DNA of 35,781 nucleotides from a virus, in IMG/VR virus record IMGVR_UViG_3300045135_003334, positions 1-35,781 of that record, one strand, 5' to 3'. A model generated the notes under the pieces. That model searched no databases. It was not told the origin of the DNA and saw only the letters and a list, made by a program, of their open reading frames with translations. The translations under genes were made by a program, and so were the position numbers. Shown here piece after piece: positions 7,914-15,916 of this stretch. The number at the start of each line of letters is the position of its first letter. The stretch's first letter is position 1.

Positions 7914-9557
7914 ATGGCACAACAAACTATAAACATAGGATCAGCCGCTAATGACGGTACAGGTGATCCACTAAGAACAGCATTTGACAAGATCAACGAT
8001 AACTTTGACGAGTTGTATGGCTCAACAGCAGAAGCCAATGATCTATTGGAAGACTCTACACCGCAACTCGGTGGTGATTTAGACGTCAACGGCAGGAGAA
8101 TTACATCTGCGAGATCAAACGAAGACATAGTATTATTACCAAATGGCACTGGCGGAGTAGTAGCATCCGGACTAAGGATAGCAGGCACCACTTTGAGTGC
8201 AGATGACTCAAGCACAGTGAACATCAACGAAGCATTGGTTGTTGACGGAACTATAGCAGTAAGCGGCGCAAGTACTTTGACAGGTGCGGTGACGGCATCC
8301 AGCACTTTAGGAGTGTCTGGCATAACAACATTGACAACTACAGTGATCGACAATTTAACAATACAAGACGCCAACATCACTTCATCATCAAACGCAGACA
8401 TCAACATCACACCAGGTGGAACAGGTGATGTGGTACTTGGTTCGTTGAGAGTAAACGGCACAACATTAGACAGTTCGGATTCGAGTTCTATCAACATCAA
8501 TGAGGCATTGGTTGTTGATGGCACTGCAACTGTTTCGGGAGCCGCAACACTTTCAAGCACATTAGGAGTTACAGGTGCGGCAACTTTGAGTTCCACTCTA
8601 GCAGTTTCAGGTGCTACGACTTTGACAACAACAACCATAGATAACCTTACAATACAAGATGCAAACATCACTTCATCTTCAAACTCAGACATCAACATCA
8701 CACCAGGTGGTACAGGTTCGCTTGTTGCGGCAGGATTATCCATCAAGGGCACAACAATAAGTGCGCCTGACTCATCTACCGTAAACATCAATGAAGGATT
8801 GAATGTTGATGGATCAGTGACTGTGCAAGGAACTACCAATACAGCAGACGTTTCAACAACAGGTGCTACAACAATTTCAGGAGCATTAACAGCCGGTTCA
8901 TTGAACGTTGGAGATTTGAACATTTCAGCAGATGGTAGCATAACATCTGACACTAACGGTGACATAGTTATTGACCCTGCAGGAACCGGTCAGATAGTTT
9001 TGTTTGGTGACACAGCACACACTGGGACACATACAACTACTGGACAATTAAACGTTGACAACCTAAGGTTTGACGGAAACGTGATGTCAGCAACGTCAGG
9101 TGGTATTACATTGACACCAGCGGATGGACAAAACGTTGCTATTTCTGGAACTAATACTAATTTGACTGCGGCAGAGGCCAACTTCACATTGATGGAGGCA
9201 ACCACAGCCAGGGCAAATACCATAGAAAGTGATACTTCTAATGCAGACCTTGTGTTCAACACCCAAGGAACTGGTGTGTTTGATTTCAATGCCGCGATTA
9301 AAATGGCTGAAGTTACAAAACCAAGTGCTGTTGCAGACCATGGATTCATTTACGTTAAAAACGATTCAGGAACTGGAGAAGTTTTTGTTCTCGATGCGGC
9401 AGACAACGAAACAAAAATTTCACCGCACAACGATAACGGTGAATGGGAGTACTACTCACGAAACAGCAGAACAGGAAAAACTGTTAGAATAAACATGGAA
9501 GCAATGATTCGTGACCTAGAAACCTTCACAGGCAACAAGTACATCGAAAGCGAATAA
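7914..9557 (+). CDS. modular tail-fibre protein
   Basis: This 547-residue fibre paralogue starts with the clearest copy of the N-terminal module (NIGSAANDGTGDPLRTAFDK, then INDNFDELYG), a pattern I know from many marine phage tail proteins. The body repeats 'IDNLTIQDANITSSSNADIN' and 'INEALVVDGT' blocks; two long units begin near 8349 and 8640, 291 bp (97 codons) apart. The C-terminus switches to 'GEWEYYSRNSRTGKTVRINM', a conserved phage tail ending, rather than the beta module of the two upstream fibres. ATG at 7914 follows an AAGGA site. Confidence 0.85.
   Translation: MAQQTINIGSAANDGTGDPLRTAFDKINDNFDELYGSTAEANDLLEDSTPQLGGDLDVNGRRITSARSNEDIVLLPNGTGGVVASGLRIAGTTLSADDSSTVNINEALVVDGTIAVSGASTLTGAVTASSTLGVSGITTLTTTVIDNLTIQDANITSSSNADINITPGGTGDVVLGSLRVNGTTLDSSDSSSININEALVVDGTATVSGAATLSSTLGVTGAATLSSTLAVSGATTLTTTTIDNLTIQDANITSSSNSDINITPGGTGSLVAAGLSIKGTTISAPDSSTVNINEGLNVDGSVTVQGTTNTADVSTTGATTISGALTAGSLNVGDLNISADGSITSDTNGDIVIDPAGTGQIVLFGDTAHTGTHTTTGQLNVDNLRFDGNVMSATSGGITLTPADGQNVAISGTNTNLTAAEANFTLMEATTARANTIESDTSNADLVFNTQGTGVFDFNAAIKMAEVTKPSAVADHGFIYVKNDSGTGEVFVLDAADNETKISPHNDNGEWEYYSRNSRTGKTVRINMEAMIRDLETFTGNKYIESE
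8349..8930 (+). repeat. two 291-bp repeats inside a fibre gene
   Basis: The segment starting at the GAC codon at 8349 (DNLTIQDANITSSSNADINI) recurs at 8640 with the same protein pattern (DNLTIQDANITSSSNSDINI). Both continue through PGGTG, GTT(L/I)S and INE(A/G)L motifs. The spacing is 97 codons. The similarity continues only loosely past about 8830, so the far boundary is approximate. Confidence 0.7.
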
Positions 9558-9590
9558 AAAACCTAACACATAGTCTTACATAAGACACTG

Positions 9591-9749
9591 ATGAGGAAAC
9601 GTTACAACGATCGGAAACAACAAAGATCTCCACGTTCAGAGATAAAACGCCTGGAGGACGCCATACGGCGTGAGCAAGACAAAGTTCAGCGAGAATCCTT
9701 ACGACAACACTTAGAACACTGGATACGCACACAGAATAATCATCATTGA
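9591..9749 (+). CDS. small basic hypothetical protein (52 aa)
   Basis: An ATG at 9591 opens a 52-residue frame ending at TGA 9747-9749 that fills the gap between two structural genes. The product is highly charged (starts MRKRYNDRKQQRSPRSEIKR, ends in HH) and is predicted to be one helix. A clear Shine-Dalgarno is not visible; a short inverted repeat (GTCTTA-CA-TAAGAC, 9573-9586) precedes it. It has no recognised family. It could be a small real gene or a chance frame in a spacer; same-strand placement and neat fit to the gap are the only support. Confidence 0.4.
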   Translation: MRKRYNDRKQQRSPRSEIKRLEDAIRREQDKVQRESLRQHLEHWIRTQNNHH

Positions 9750-9754
9750 TTACC

Positions 9755-9762
9755 AATAAATA
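9755..9762 (+). promoter_or_regulatory. T4-type late promoter (AATAAATA)
   Basis: AATAAATA matches TATAAATA at seven of eight positions just before the large structural gene at 9784. The predicted start at about 9768 leaves a 16-nt leader with AAGGAG at 9770-9775, well placed for the ATG. Confidence 0.7.
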
Positions 9763-9783
9763 CCCTTGTAAGGAGTAAGATAA

Positions 9784-12384
9784 ATGGCAACACCAGTGTG
9801 GTCTACCACCGCAGGTAAAATTGCATCTATAGACGAACAGTCAGCATTTTCGCTACAATTGGAAGCGAATACCAGCGATTCCACGGCCATAACTTACTCT
9901 CTGATAGCAGGAAGTTTACCCTCTGGTATGAAACTTACAACAGATGGACTTCTAACAGGAACTCCGGCTGAGGTTGCCAAAAGAACTCTTTACACCTTCG
10001 TCGTGCGAGCCACGGCCGGATCCGCTATCACTGATAGGACATTCACACTTGACGTCAAGGGTGCCGATCAACCAACATTTACAACCGTAGCAGGACAACT
10101 AAACAAACCTCTGTCAACTGTTTACACGACAGATAGTGATACCACAACAGATAGCACACTAACCACGGCAGATGTCACAGGGAACGTTACGGTGCTCGAT
10201 GGTTCATTCATTGAATATCAAATAGTGGCCACAGACTCGGACACACAGGCAGGGCAAAATCTTGTCTATGAGATAGTACAGGGATCTTTACCTCCGGGCG
10301 TAACTATGACCCCGCAAGGGAAAATTTCAGGTGTAGTGGAACTTGTGGAAGACGATGCCTACGGACCACAAGGAGGTTATGATTTTGACCCATTCCCTGA
10401 TTATTCTGCTCTCACACCAAGTGATGGCGGAGAACCCACTGCCACAAGGAACATATATGATAGAACCGTGGTATCAAAAAGTAAATCTGTAAACTATGAT
10501 TTCATAGTGAGGGTCACTGACGGCGTTTCTAGTGCTGACAGAAACTTTAATATTTTTGTATACTCTGCAGATTATTGGGTTGTTTCAAATTCAAACGTTA
10601 CAATAGACACAACCTTAGTTGGAACAAGTTTTCTTACAATGGACGCACACACAGGAAGACCACCTGTGTTTATTACAGATTCAGACCTGGGAACATTTAG
10701 GCACGACAATCAGTTGTTGGTTAAAATTGACGTATCAGATTTTGATCCACTACAGGCAGACCTCGAGTACAGTGTTACCAAGGGTGCCTTACCACCAGGA
10801 ATATCCATAGATCTTAACACAGGAGAGTTGTATGGACAACTAGCAAGACAAGCCGCTGTCGAGATTGATTACACTTTCACCATCAAAGCGAACAGAACAG
10901 TTGCTACTGGTCTTTTTGTTTTCTCTGAAAGAGAATTCACCATGAAAGTCATTGGTGAAATAGACATCGGCATAGCATTTACCACACCATCTTTGGTTGG
11001 AACTTTGACAGCAGATATTCCTAGTCTACTTTCTGTCGAGGCAGTCACCGAAGCATCGGATAGAGTGTTATCATACTCTGTGACGGCCGGCGCATTGCCA
11101 ACAGGCATCACACTTTCAGAGCAAGGAAATTTAATAGGAACTATTGATCCCAGTGACTTCACAGATTCAACACGTTCATTTACGTTTACAGTTACAGTAA
11201 GTGATCAATACCAAGCATCTGCTACCACAAAAGAATTTACTTTGAACATAGAAATACCATACACTACTGTAGAGTATGGAAATATGAATGGACATGCCAC
11301 TTCGTTCATTGATCAAAATATATTTTACAATATTGCTCAAGATCCTAATATTAACTCACCTGAATACATTTACAGGCCCGAAGACAGTAATTTTGGAATG
11401 AGATTAAAACCAGACATGTTGATGCTATCAGGATTAGAGGCACAAACACTCACAGCGTTCCAGGAGCAGATGGAACAGAATCATGCGCCTAAGACTCTAT
11501 ACTTTGGAGACATCAAGACAGCCGTTGCCAAAGAAGGAACAACTACAAAATATGAAGTGGTCTATGCAACTATACATGATAATCTTGTAAACAGTTCTGG
11601 CAATGCGGTGTCACAGTCAGTAAATTTGAGATCGGCTGTCACAAAACCTATACTTGGTCCGAGGGCTTCGAGTGTGAATGCGACTGCTGATTACACAAAC
11701 TACGAAGTAACAACAGATGGTGGTCTATCATTCAGCACTTCAGGATCAAAAGTAAGATTTGCAAATCAGCTCAGTGCAGATCTAGGCGCGATAGAAACAC
11801 TTTATCCAAATGCAGTGGCAAACATGCGGTCGAGAATGAAAAGCCTAGGACATAAGGAATGGGATTATTTGCCTCTCTGGATGAAAACGACACAGGCAGG
11901 AGATTTGGCACCGTTAGGTTATGTCATGGCAGTTCCGATATGCTATTGTAAGCCAGGAAAATCAGCATTAGTCAAAAAGAGGATCGAAGATAAAAACTTA
12001 GAACTCAAAAACATTAAATTCATAATTGATAGGTATGTTGTTAATAAAAGCAAGGTTGCAACACAAACATTCACAGCCGACGGATCTACAACTACGTTTG
12101 TTGTCGATGAAATATTACACGAAGAGGACGCATTGATAAAAGAAGGATCAGATGTAGTATTTGTTGGACAGGGCGTGACAGCAGACGCTACCAATCCGTC
12201 CTACTTAACCGCTGATGGTATAATAAGGTCCGCAGATCATGAGTTTGGAATAACACTTACTCATGACACTGGCCTTAAAAAGACCACGATAAACTTTACC
12301 AAACTTGTCCCTACAGCAGGCACAATAATAAAGGTGGAGAGATCTAACGATAAATATCTGAAATTTAGAGACAAAGGAATTTAA
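9784..12384 (+). CDS. large structural protein with Ig-like (He_PIG-type) domains
   Basis: This 866-residue protein has at least four putative Ig/cadherin-like domains of the He_PIG type. They are recognised by repeated 'Y(S/E)(L/V)..G(S/A)LP(S/P/T)G' followed by 'G.L.G' patterns: YSLIAGSLPSGMKLTTDGLL (about residue 38), YEIVQGSLPPGVTM (about 161), YSVTKGALPPGISID (about 328) and YSVTAGALPTGITLSEQGNL (about 430). The second copy carries an acidic insertion (about residues 195-225). From about 490 on the sequence is different and resembles no domain I can name; it contains 'KEWDYLPLWMKTTQ' and 'VPICYCKPG'. It has a strong ribosome-binding site and late promoter. It is probably a virion or baseplate-associated protein. 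Confidence 0.8.
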   Translation: MATPVWSTTAGKIASIDEQSAFSLQLEANTSDSTAITYSLIAGSLPSGMKLTTDGLLTGTPAEVAKRTLYTFVVRATAGSAITDRTFTLDVKGADQPTFTTVAGQLNKPLSTVYTTDSDTTTDSTLTTADVTGNVTVLDGSFIEYQIVATDSDTQAGQNLVYEIVQGSLPPGVTMTPQGKISGVVELVEDDAYGPQGGYDFDPFPDYSALTPSDGGEPTATRNIYDRTVVSKSKSVNYDFIVRVTDGVSSADRNFNIFVYSADYWVVSNSNVTIDTTLVGTSFLTMDAHTGRPPVFITDSDLGTFRHDNQLLVKIDVSDFDPLQADLEYSVTKGALPPGISIDLNTGELYGQLARQAAVEIDYTFTIKANRTVATGLFVFSEREFTMKVIGEIDIGIAFTTPSLVGTLTADIPSLLSVEAVTEASDRVLSYSVTAGALPTGITLSEQGNLIGTIDPSDFTDSTRSFTFTVTVSDQYQASATTKEFTLNIEIPYTTVEYGNMNGHATSFIDQNIFYNIAQDPNINSPEYIYRPEDSNFGMRLKPDMLMLSGLEAQTLTAFQEQMEQNHAPKTLYFGDIKTAVAKEGTTTKYEVVYATIHDNLVNSSGNAVSQSVNLRSAVTKPILGPRASSVNATADYTNYEVTTDGGLSFSTSGSKVRFANQLSADLGAIETLYPNAVANMRSRMKSLGHKEWDYLPLWMKTTQAGDLAPLGYVMAVPICYCKPGKSALVKKRIEDKNLELKNIKFIIDRYVVNKSKVATQTFTADGSTTTFVVDEILHEEDALIKEGSDVVFVGQGVTADATNPSYLTADGIIRSADHEFGITLTHDTGLKKTTINFTKLVPTAGTIIKVERSNDKYLKFRDKGI

Positions 12385-12387
12385 TAA

Positions 12388-12954
12388 ATGGCAAGTAGCA
12401 TAGTACCAGGAAACGTAGACGGCACATATCCCAAAGCAGGGCAGGACAATTCGTCGCAAGGATTCAGAGATAACTTTACAGCGACCAAAAACAATTTCCA
12501 ATTCGCTAAAGACGAAATAGAAGATCTTCAAACAAACAAGGCCAGCAAAGACGCGGCCAGTAACTTTGCAGATAACGAAGTTTCAAGAGCAAAATTTAAA
12601 GATACTTCTCAGACAGTCTACGCACATGGATCTGTGTCTGGAGGTTCTGTGACTTTGAACCATGAGAACGGACACTATCAAACATTGACTGTGACCGCAG
12701 ACACCACTTTCACTATTACTAATTTTCCACCAACTGGAGCCTTGGGTAGGATAATTTTAGATATCACTGTAGAGCCTGCATCCACAGGAGTGCTTACTTT
12801 TCCAAGTGCAGTGATCAAAGCAGACAACGTCCACGGAAGTGATGGCACATCTGATCAGATAACGACTGGCTTGGGCAGATTCCTTTTTGAATTCCTGTCA
12901 CCAGATGGCGGAACAACGATATTAATGCACCAACTAGGTAAACAGTACGCATAA
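12388..12954 (+). CDS. structural protein with fibre-type N-terminus
   Basis: This 188-residue protein begins 3 nt after the upstream stop (TAA TAA ATG), so it is probably co-translated. The N-terminal region 'GQDNSSQGFRDNFTATKNNF' is a distant form of the fibre docking module, here followed by a short helical stretch (FAKDEIEDLQTNKASKD). The C-terminal domain (about 75-188) is beta-rich with 'HYQTLTVTADTTFTITNFPP' and a hydrophobic 'RFLFEFLSPDGGTTI' end. It resembles the C-terminal domain of the truncated fibre gene at the left edge. It is probably a small virion protein. Confidence 0.7.
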   Translation: MASSIVPGNVDGTYPKAGQDNSSQGFRDNFTATKNNFQFAKDEIEDLQTNKASKDAASNFADNEVSRAKFKDTSQTVYAHGSVSGGSVTLNHENGHYQTLTVTADTTFTITNFPPTGALGRIILDITVEPASTGVLTFPSAVIKADNVHGSDGTSDQITTGLGRFLFEFLSPDGGTTILMHQLGKQYA

Positions 12955-12969
12955 TAACAAAGGAGTATA

Positions 12970-13221
12970 ATGTACTTCCATCCATTACAAGAAGAAATAG
13001 GCAACATGTCAGAAGAAGACATTTCTAAAAGAATCAAAGAACTGAACAGAAAAGTTGCGATTGCAAGGCGTGGAAGAAATCCTGAGATGCTGGCTAACCT
13101 AACATTAGCCTTGAACACTTATCGCGATGCCATAAGACAGAGACGTATAGAAGAATGGCACAAAAACAATAAGAAGTTAAGGAATGAACCAGACCTTGGC
13201 GATCTGGTCAACATCGACTAG
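12970..13221 (+). CDS. small helical hypothetical protein (83 aa)
   Basis: This is a charged, mostly helical 83-residue protein (MSEEDISKRIKELNRKVAIA, then 'NLTLALNTYRDAIRQRRIEE'). The ATG has an AAGGAG site 4 nt upstream (12960-12965), supporting the start at 12970 over the internal ATG. No family is recognised with confidence. It sits at the junction between structural genes and the small-gene cluster and reads in the same direction, so it may belong to the late, virion-related set. Confidence 0.7.
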   Translation: MYFHPLQEEIGNMSEEDISKRIKELNRKVAIARRGRNPEMLANLTLALNTYRDAIRQRRIEEWHKNNKKLRNEPDLGDLVNID

Positions 13222-13232
13222 TAAATAGTTTG

Positions 13233-13868
13233 ATGTCAAACACATTCACCTGGAAAACAAAATTTAAATCTATCATTATAGTAGACGGTGAATTGTTCTC
13301 TAATGAATATAAACTGAACATATCTCTCACACCACACACTGCGAACCTAAAAGAGCAAACAGACTACTTCGAAAGGTTGAAAAATCTTTTCGAACAGGTG
13401 TTTGCAAACACAATCACCACATGGAGAGATGAACCTTTATATCAAATTTTGAAGAAAAATACCACAAACAGATTCATTGAATTACCAAAACCACCTTATG
13501 ATCAAATAATGGCCGCGGTGTGTTTCTGTAAAGCAAACTCAACACTGGCAAGCAAGATTGTTATCAATAACATAGAATTGTCATCGTGGCAGGGCGATGG
13601 TATTACCTACAAGGTTGACAAAGACAGCAAAGAACTTATACTGTTAGATAGACCCGATTGGTTTTCTAAGAAATACAGCAAATTTGATCCATGGTGGTTG
13701 AGGGCAGACACGGCAACATATGATCAAGAACTGGACAAAGGCATATACACAGGACACTTTAGTTGGAACACAAACAACATTCCGGTTGACACCAAACACG
13801 AATATCATGCTAAAATATTTGAATTCCAACCAAAGGTTTTAGATGGCGGAAAAAACAAAGACAAATGA
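13233..13868 (+). CDS. hypothetical protein (211 aa)
   Basis: The ATG at 13233 is preferred to an in-frame TTG one codon earlier. The product starts MSNTFTWKTKFKSIIIVDGE and contains 'DPWWLRADTATYDQELDKGI'. It has no transmembrane segment and no motif I recognise. Its last 26 nt overlap the next gene in another frame, which suggests translational coupling. It sits directly upstream of the DNA-polymerase-III-alpha-like fragment, so a shared role is possible but unproven. Confidence 0.65.
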   Translation: MSNTFTWKTKFKSIIIVDGELFSNEYKLNISLTPHTANLKEQTDYFERLKNLFEQVFANTITTWRDEPLYQILKKNTTNRFIELPKPPYDQIMAAVCFCKANSTLASKIVINNIELSSWQGDGITYKVDKDSKELILLDRPDWFSKKYSKFDPWWLRADTATYDQELDKGIYTGHFSWNTNNIPVDTKHEYHAKIFEFQPKVLDGGKNKDK

Positions 13869-14364
13869 TCATGGTGATGTTATCTTCTCTGAAGAAGATG
13901 CGATTGAATTAATCTACACAGACCCAAACTTTGACATATCAAAATTGTACTTCGATGATGTCGAACGTTACGACAAAAGTTTGAAAGAGTTAGGAATAGA
14001 CTTGCCCGCAATAAAGACCGCACCAGAAAGAAGTGATTTGTCGTCATTCGACAAGATGAATTGTGCTCAGTGGCACATGCCTGACAAGTATTACCAAATA
14101 AATGTGTTGCAGTGGTTGTTAGATCGTTGTCAAAATGATGAAGAAAAAATGCGTGTCCAGATGGAATATGATCTATTCGAGAAGAAAAAATTTATTAGGG
14201 TCCTACAATTTTTGATATACTTTGTTGATACATTGAGAGCAAACAACATAGTCTGGGGTGTTGGCAGAGGATCAAGTGTGGCAAGTTTGTGCCTGTTCTT
14301 GATAGGAGTACACAAGATAAATCCTATGTTGTACAATTTAGATATCACCGAATTTTTAAGATGA
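13843..14364 (+). CDS. short protein resembling a DNA polymerase III alpha palm segment
   Basis: The C-terminal 55 residues of this 173-residue protein match the segment of bacterial DnaE that binds DNA and nucleotide. 'NNIVWGVGRGSSVASLCLFL' followed by 'IGVHKINPMLYNLDITEFL' aligns with DnaE 'GPGRGSGAGSLVAY...ITDLDPLEFDLLFERFL'. The upstream helix region (KKKFIRVLQFLIYFVDTLRA) also fits. The protein stops exactly where DnaE would go on to its catalytic aspartates, and there is no PHP domain, so it cannot be a polymerase by itself. The stop is clean and followed by a well-spaced gene, so I see no frameshift. A DNA-binding or polymerase-interacting role is a guess. It overlaps the upstream gene by 26 nt. 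Confidence 0.7.
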   Translation: MAEKTKTNDHGDVIFSEEDAIELIYTDPNFDISKLYFDDVERYDKSLKELGIDLPAIKTAPERSDLSSFDKMNCAQWHMPDKYYQINVLQWLLDRCQNDEEKMRVQMEYDLFEKKKFIRVLQFLIYFVDTLRANNIVWGVGRGSSVASLCLFLIGVHKINPMLYNLDITEFLR

Positions 14365-14392
14365 TAAGTAATAGAAATAGGAGCATATTATT

Positions 14393-14779
14393 ATGGTAGC
14401 AAGAGCACCCAGAAAAAAGATGTACAGATCGATGCAGGGTAAAATGATCGACATTGATAAACTTAGAGCGGCCAACGAAAATGTACAAGCAGTTGGAAAC
14501 ATGAACGTCAACGCAAGGGGCGATGTATTAGGTGCAGGTGGTAAAGTTGTAACTAAGAAGGAAACAGTCATTCAGAAGTACTACGAACAACCGAAAGGCA
14601 TGGTAAGTGATACCCCACTACCGAAACCGATGCCAGCGCCAAAAGGACCGCCACCTAAGCCTGTACAAAAAACATTGGCGCCGAAACCTTCACCAAAGAA
14701 AAAAGTTGTAACACCAACTAAAAAAGCAGAAAGCACGACTAAAAAAGGTATTGACGCCGCACTTGACGGACTAGAATAA
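14393..14779 (+). CDS. basic, proline/lysine-rich hypothetical protein
   Basis: This 128-residue protein has two parts. The N-terminal part is structured-looking (MVARAPRKKMYRSMQGKMID, then 'VQAVGNMNVNARGDVLGAGG'). The C-terminal tail is disordered and rich in proline and lysine (about residues 75-120, e.g. KPMPAPKGPPPKPVQKT). The N-terminal part has the feel of a protein family conserved in T4-like marine phages, but I cannot name it. An AGGAG site lies at 14379-14383, 9 nt before the ATG. A virion or head-assembly role is possible given the co-chaperonin next door; this is inference. Confidence 0.65.
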   Translation: MVARAPRKKMYRSMQGKMIDIDKLRAANENVQAVGNMNVNARGDVLGAGGKVVTKKETVIQKYYEQPKGMVSDTPLPKPMPAPKGPPPKPVQKTLAPKPSPKKKVVTPTKKAESTTKKGIDAALDGLE

Positions 14780-14800
14780 ATCTGTTAAAGTTATCCTACA

Positions 14801-15244
14801 ATGGGACAGTTAGAAGATTTACAAGTTAAAGGGTTTGGTTCTCACGGTGGAAAACAATACACCGTAAACAGTGATATCACACCACTAAAGAAACGAGTGT
14901 TGGTGTCCGACATGCAATTTGGTGCAACAAAATCAAAAGGTGGCATAATCTTGCTTGATGACGACGGCACCGAGGCCGGAATACACCCACGTTGGGCAAA
15001 AGTTTACGCCATAGGAGATCAACAAGAAGACGTCGACGTCGGCCAATGGGTTTTAGTTGCCCATGGTAGATGGTCAAGAGCGTTAAAAGTCAAGAAAGAT
15101 GATGTTGAATTAGAAGTTAGAATGATAGATGAAAACGATATTCTACTTTTAAGCGATGAAGAACCTGACTTCAATAACAGGCAGGCCGGGTATATAAACA
15201 CAGGCGGTATGCGGCAGATGACGTCACTGCCAGGAAATGATTAA
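14801..15244 (+). CDS. groES: GroES-like co-chaperonin (T4 gp31 analogue)
   Basis: The central region (about residues 27-130) follows the GroES pattern: 'LKKRVLVSD', then a mobile-loop region leading to 'KGGIILLDD', 'AKVYAIGDQQEDVDVGQWVL', and 'VRMIDENDILLL' at the end of the domain. In T4, gp31 replaces host GroES so that the GroEL chamber can fold the major capsid protein; this protein probably does the same. At 147 residues it is longer than bacterial GroES (about 97) and gp31 (111), with a short N-terminal lead and a C-terminal tail 'NTGGMRQMTSLPGND'. It overlaps the next gene by 8 nt. Confidence 0.8.
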   Translation: MGQLEDLQVKGFGSHGGKQYTVNSDITPLKKRVLVSDMQFGATKSKGGIILLDDDGTEAGIHPRWAKVYAIGDQQEDVDVGQWVLVAHGRWSRALKVKKDDVELEVRMIDENDILLLSDEEPDFNNRQAGYINTGGMRQMTSLPGND

Positions 15245-15485
15245 ACGATCACACACCTGTTACATCTGTAATAAGATTTTTCACAACGCGATATACTGGT
15301 ATGACAGCCTACATGACACAAAATATGATAAGCGTATCATTAGACCATTCTGTGGTTATATGTGTGCCAACAAATACAGAGAAACATCTGATGTCAATGA
15401 CTACCCACAACGTAGACCTTTGCCACACGGAAAAGAATGGCAGATCATACAAGACATAGATTATATAGAATATGAAACAGATTAA
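15237..15485 (+). CDS. small zinc-ribbon-like protein
   Basis: This 82-residue protein has two cysteine pairs, CYIC near the N-terminus (residues 8-11) and CGYMC near residue 40, spaced as in a treble-clef or zinc-ribbon knuckle. The rest is polar, with 'PLPHGKEWQIIQDIDYIEYE' at the end. It overlaps the GroES-like gene by 8 nt and the ParB-like gene by 14 nt, so the three are probably translated as a unit. Zinc binding is inferred from the cysteines; the function is unknown. Confidence 0.65.
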   Translation: MIKRSHTCYICNKIFHNAIYWYDSLHDTKYDKRIIRPFCGYMCANKYRETSDVNDYPQRRPLPHGKEWQIIQDIDYIEYETD

Positions 15486-15861
15486 AATTAAAAAAGTTAA
15501 GGTACAAATAGACAAACTGGTCACTATGGCAGAAATGGGTTTGGGTGTTGAGCGACCTTTGAATAAAGAAAAGCGTGGATGGATAGCAAAACTCAAAAAA
15601 GAGGGTGCATGGGATCCGATATTGGTCACTCCAATCAAAGATTCTGGATACTATCTACTAACTGACGGGTGGCACAGGGTGCAGGCGGCTAAAGGTTTGA
15701 AAAGGAAAACTATCAACGCATTACAACTACCTGCAAATGCTGGATTAAGCATGGCAAAAGCAAACAAGATATTACGTGACATTGACAGAGAATACGGTTT
15801 CAAATTGCATTGTAGTGACATTATTGGACACTGGGCCATGATGGAAACTTTATTAGAGTAG
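15472..15861 (+). CDS. ParB/Srx-like domain protein
   Basis: The 129-residue product carries the ParB N-terminal (ParB/sulfiredoxin) core: 'WDPILVTPIKDSGYYLLTDG' leading directly to 'WHRVQAAKGLKRKTINAL', which matches the family's 'P..V....~~~y.ivDG.HR..Aak' pattern. It lacks the helix-turn-helix DNA-binding half of a partition protein, so a plasmid-type segregation role is unlikely. Free-standing domains of this type are known as nucleases, CTPases or parts of modification systems. The basic start 'MKQIKIKKVKVQ' suggests nucleic-acid contact. It precedes a consensus promoter and a change of operon. Confidence 0.75.
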   Translation: MKQIKIKKVKVQIDKLVTMAEMGLGVERPLNKEKRGWIAKLKKEGAWDPILVTPIKDSGYYLLTDGWHRVQAAKGLKRKTINALQLPANAGLSMAKANKILRDIDREYGFKLHCSDIIGHWAMMETLLE

Positions 15862-15890
15862 TTGACATCTAAGCATACACAGTTTATAAT
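15862..15890 (+). promoter_or_regulatory. consensus sigma70 promoter for rubrerythrin
   Basis: TTGACA (15862-15867), 17-nt spacer, TATAAT (15885-15890): both hexamers and the spacing are perfect matches to the sigma70 consensus. It begins one base after the stop codon of the ParB-like gene. The predicted start near 15897 leaves a 20-nt leader with AAGGAG at 15902-15907, nine bases before the ATG. It is expected to be strong and read by the unmodified host polymerase. Confidence 0.88.
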
Positions 15891-15916
15891 CATTATAAAC
15901 AAAGGAGAAAAACCAT

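Noticed and set aside
7871-8965. Minus-strand open frame (364 codons) opposite the 547-residue fibre gene
   Set aside because: Same antisense effect of biased, repetitive plus-strand coding; low-complexity product, no promoter or Shine-Dalgarno.
9573-9586. Short inverted repeat GTCTTA-CA-TAAGAC as a terminator
   Set aside because: The loop is only two bases, the stem is six A/T-rich pairs and no T-run follows; too weak to call.
12378-12390. TAATAAATGG before the 12388 gene as a late promoter
   Set aside because: The match to TATAAATA is incomplete and runs into the start codon; the two genes are 3 nt apart and probably share a transcript.
14794-14799. TACAAT near the GroES-like start as a -10 box
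   Set aside because: It lies immediately at the ATG and lacks a -35 match, so it cannot drive this gene; the hexamer is probably chance.
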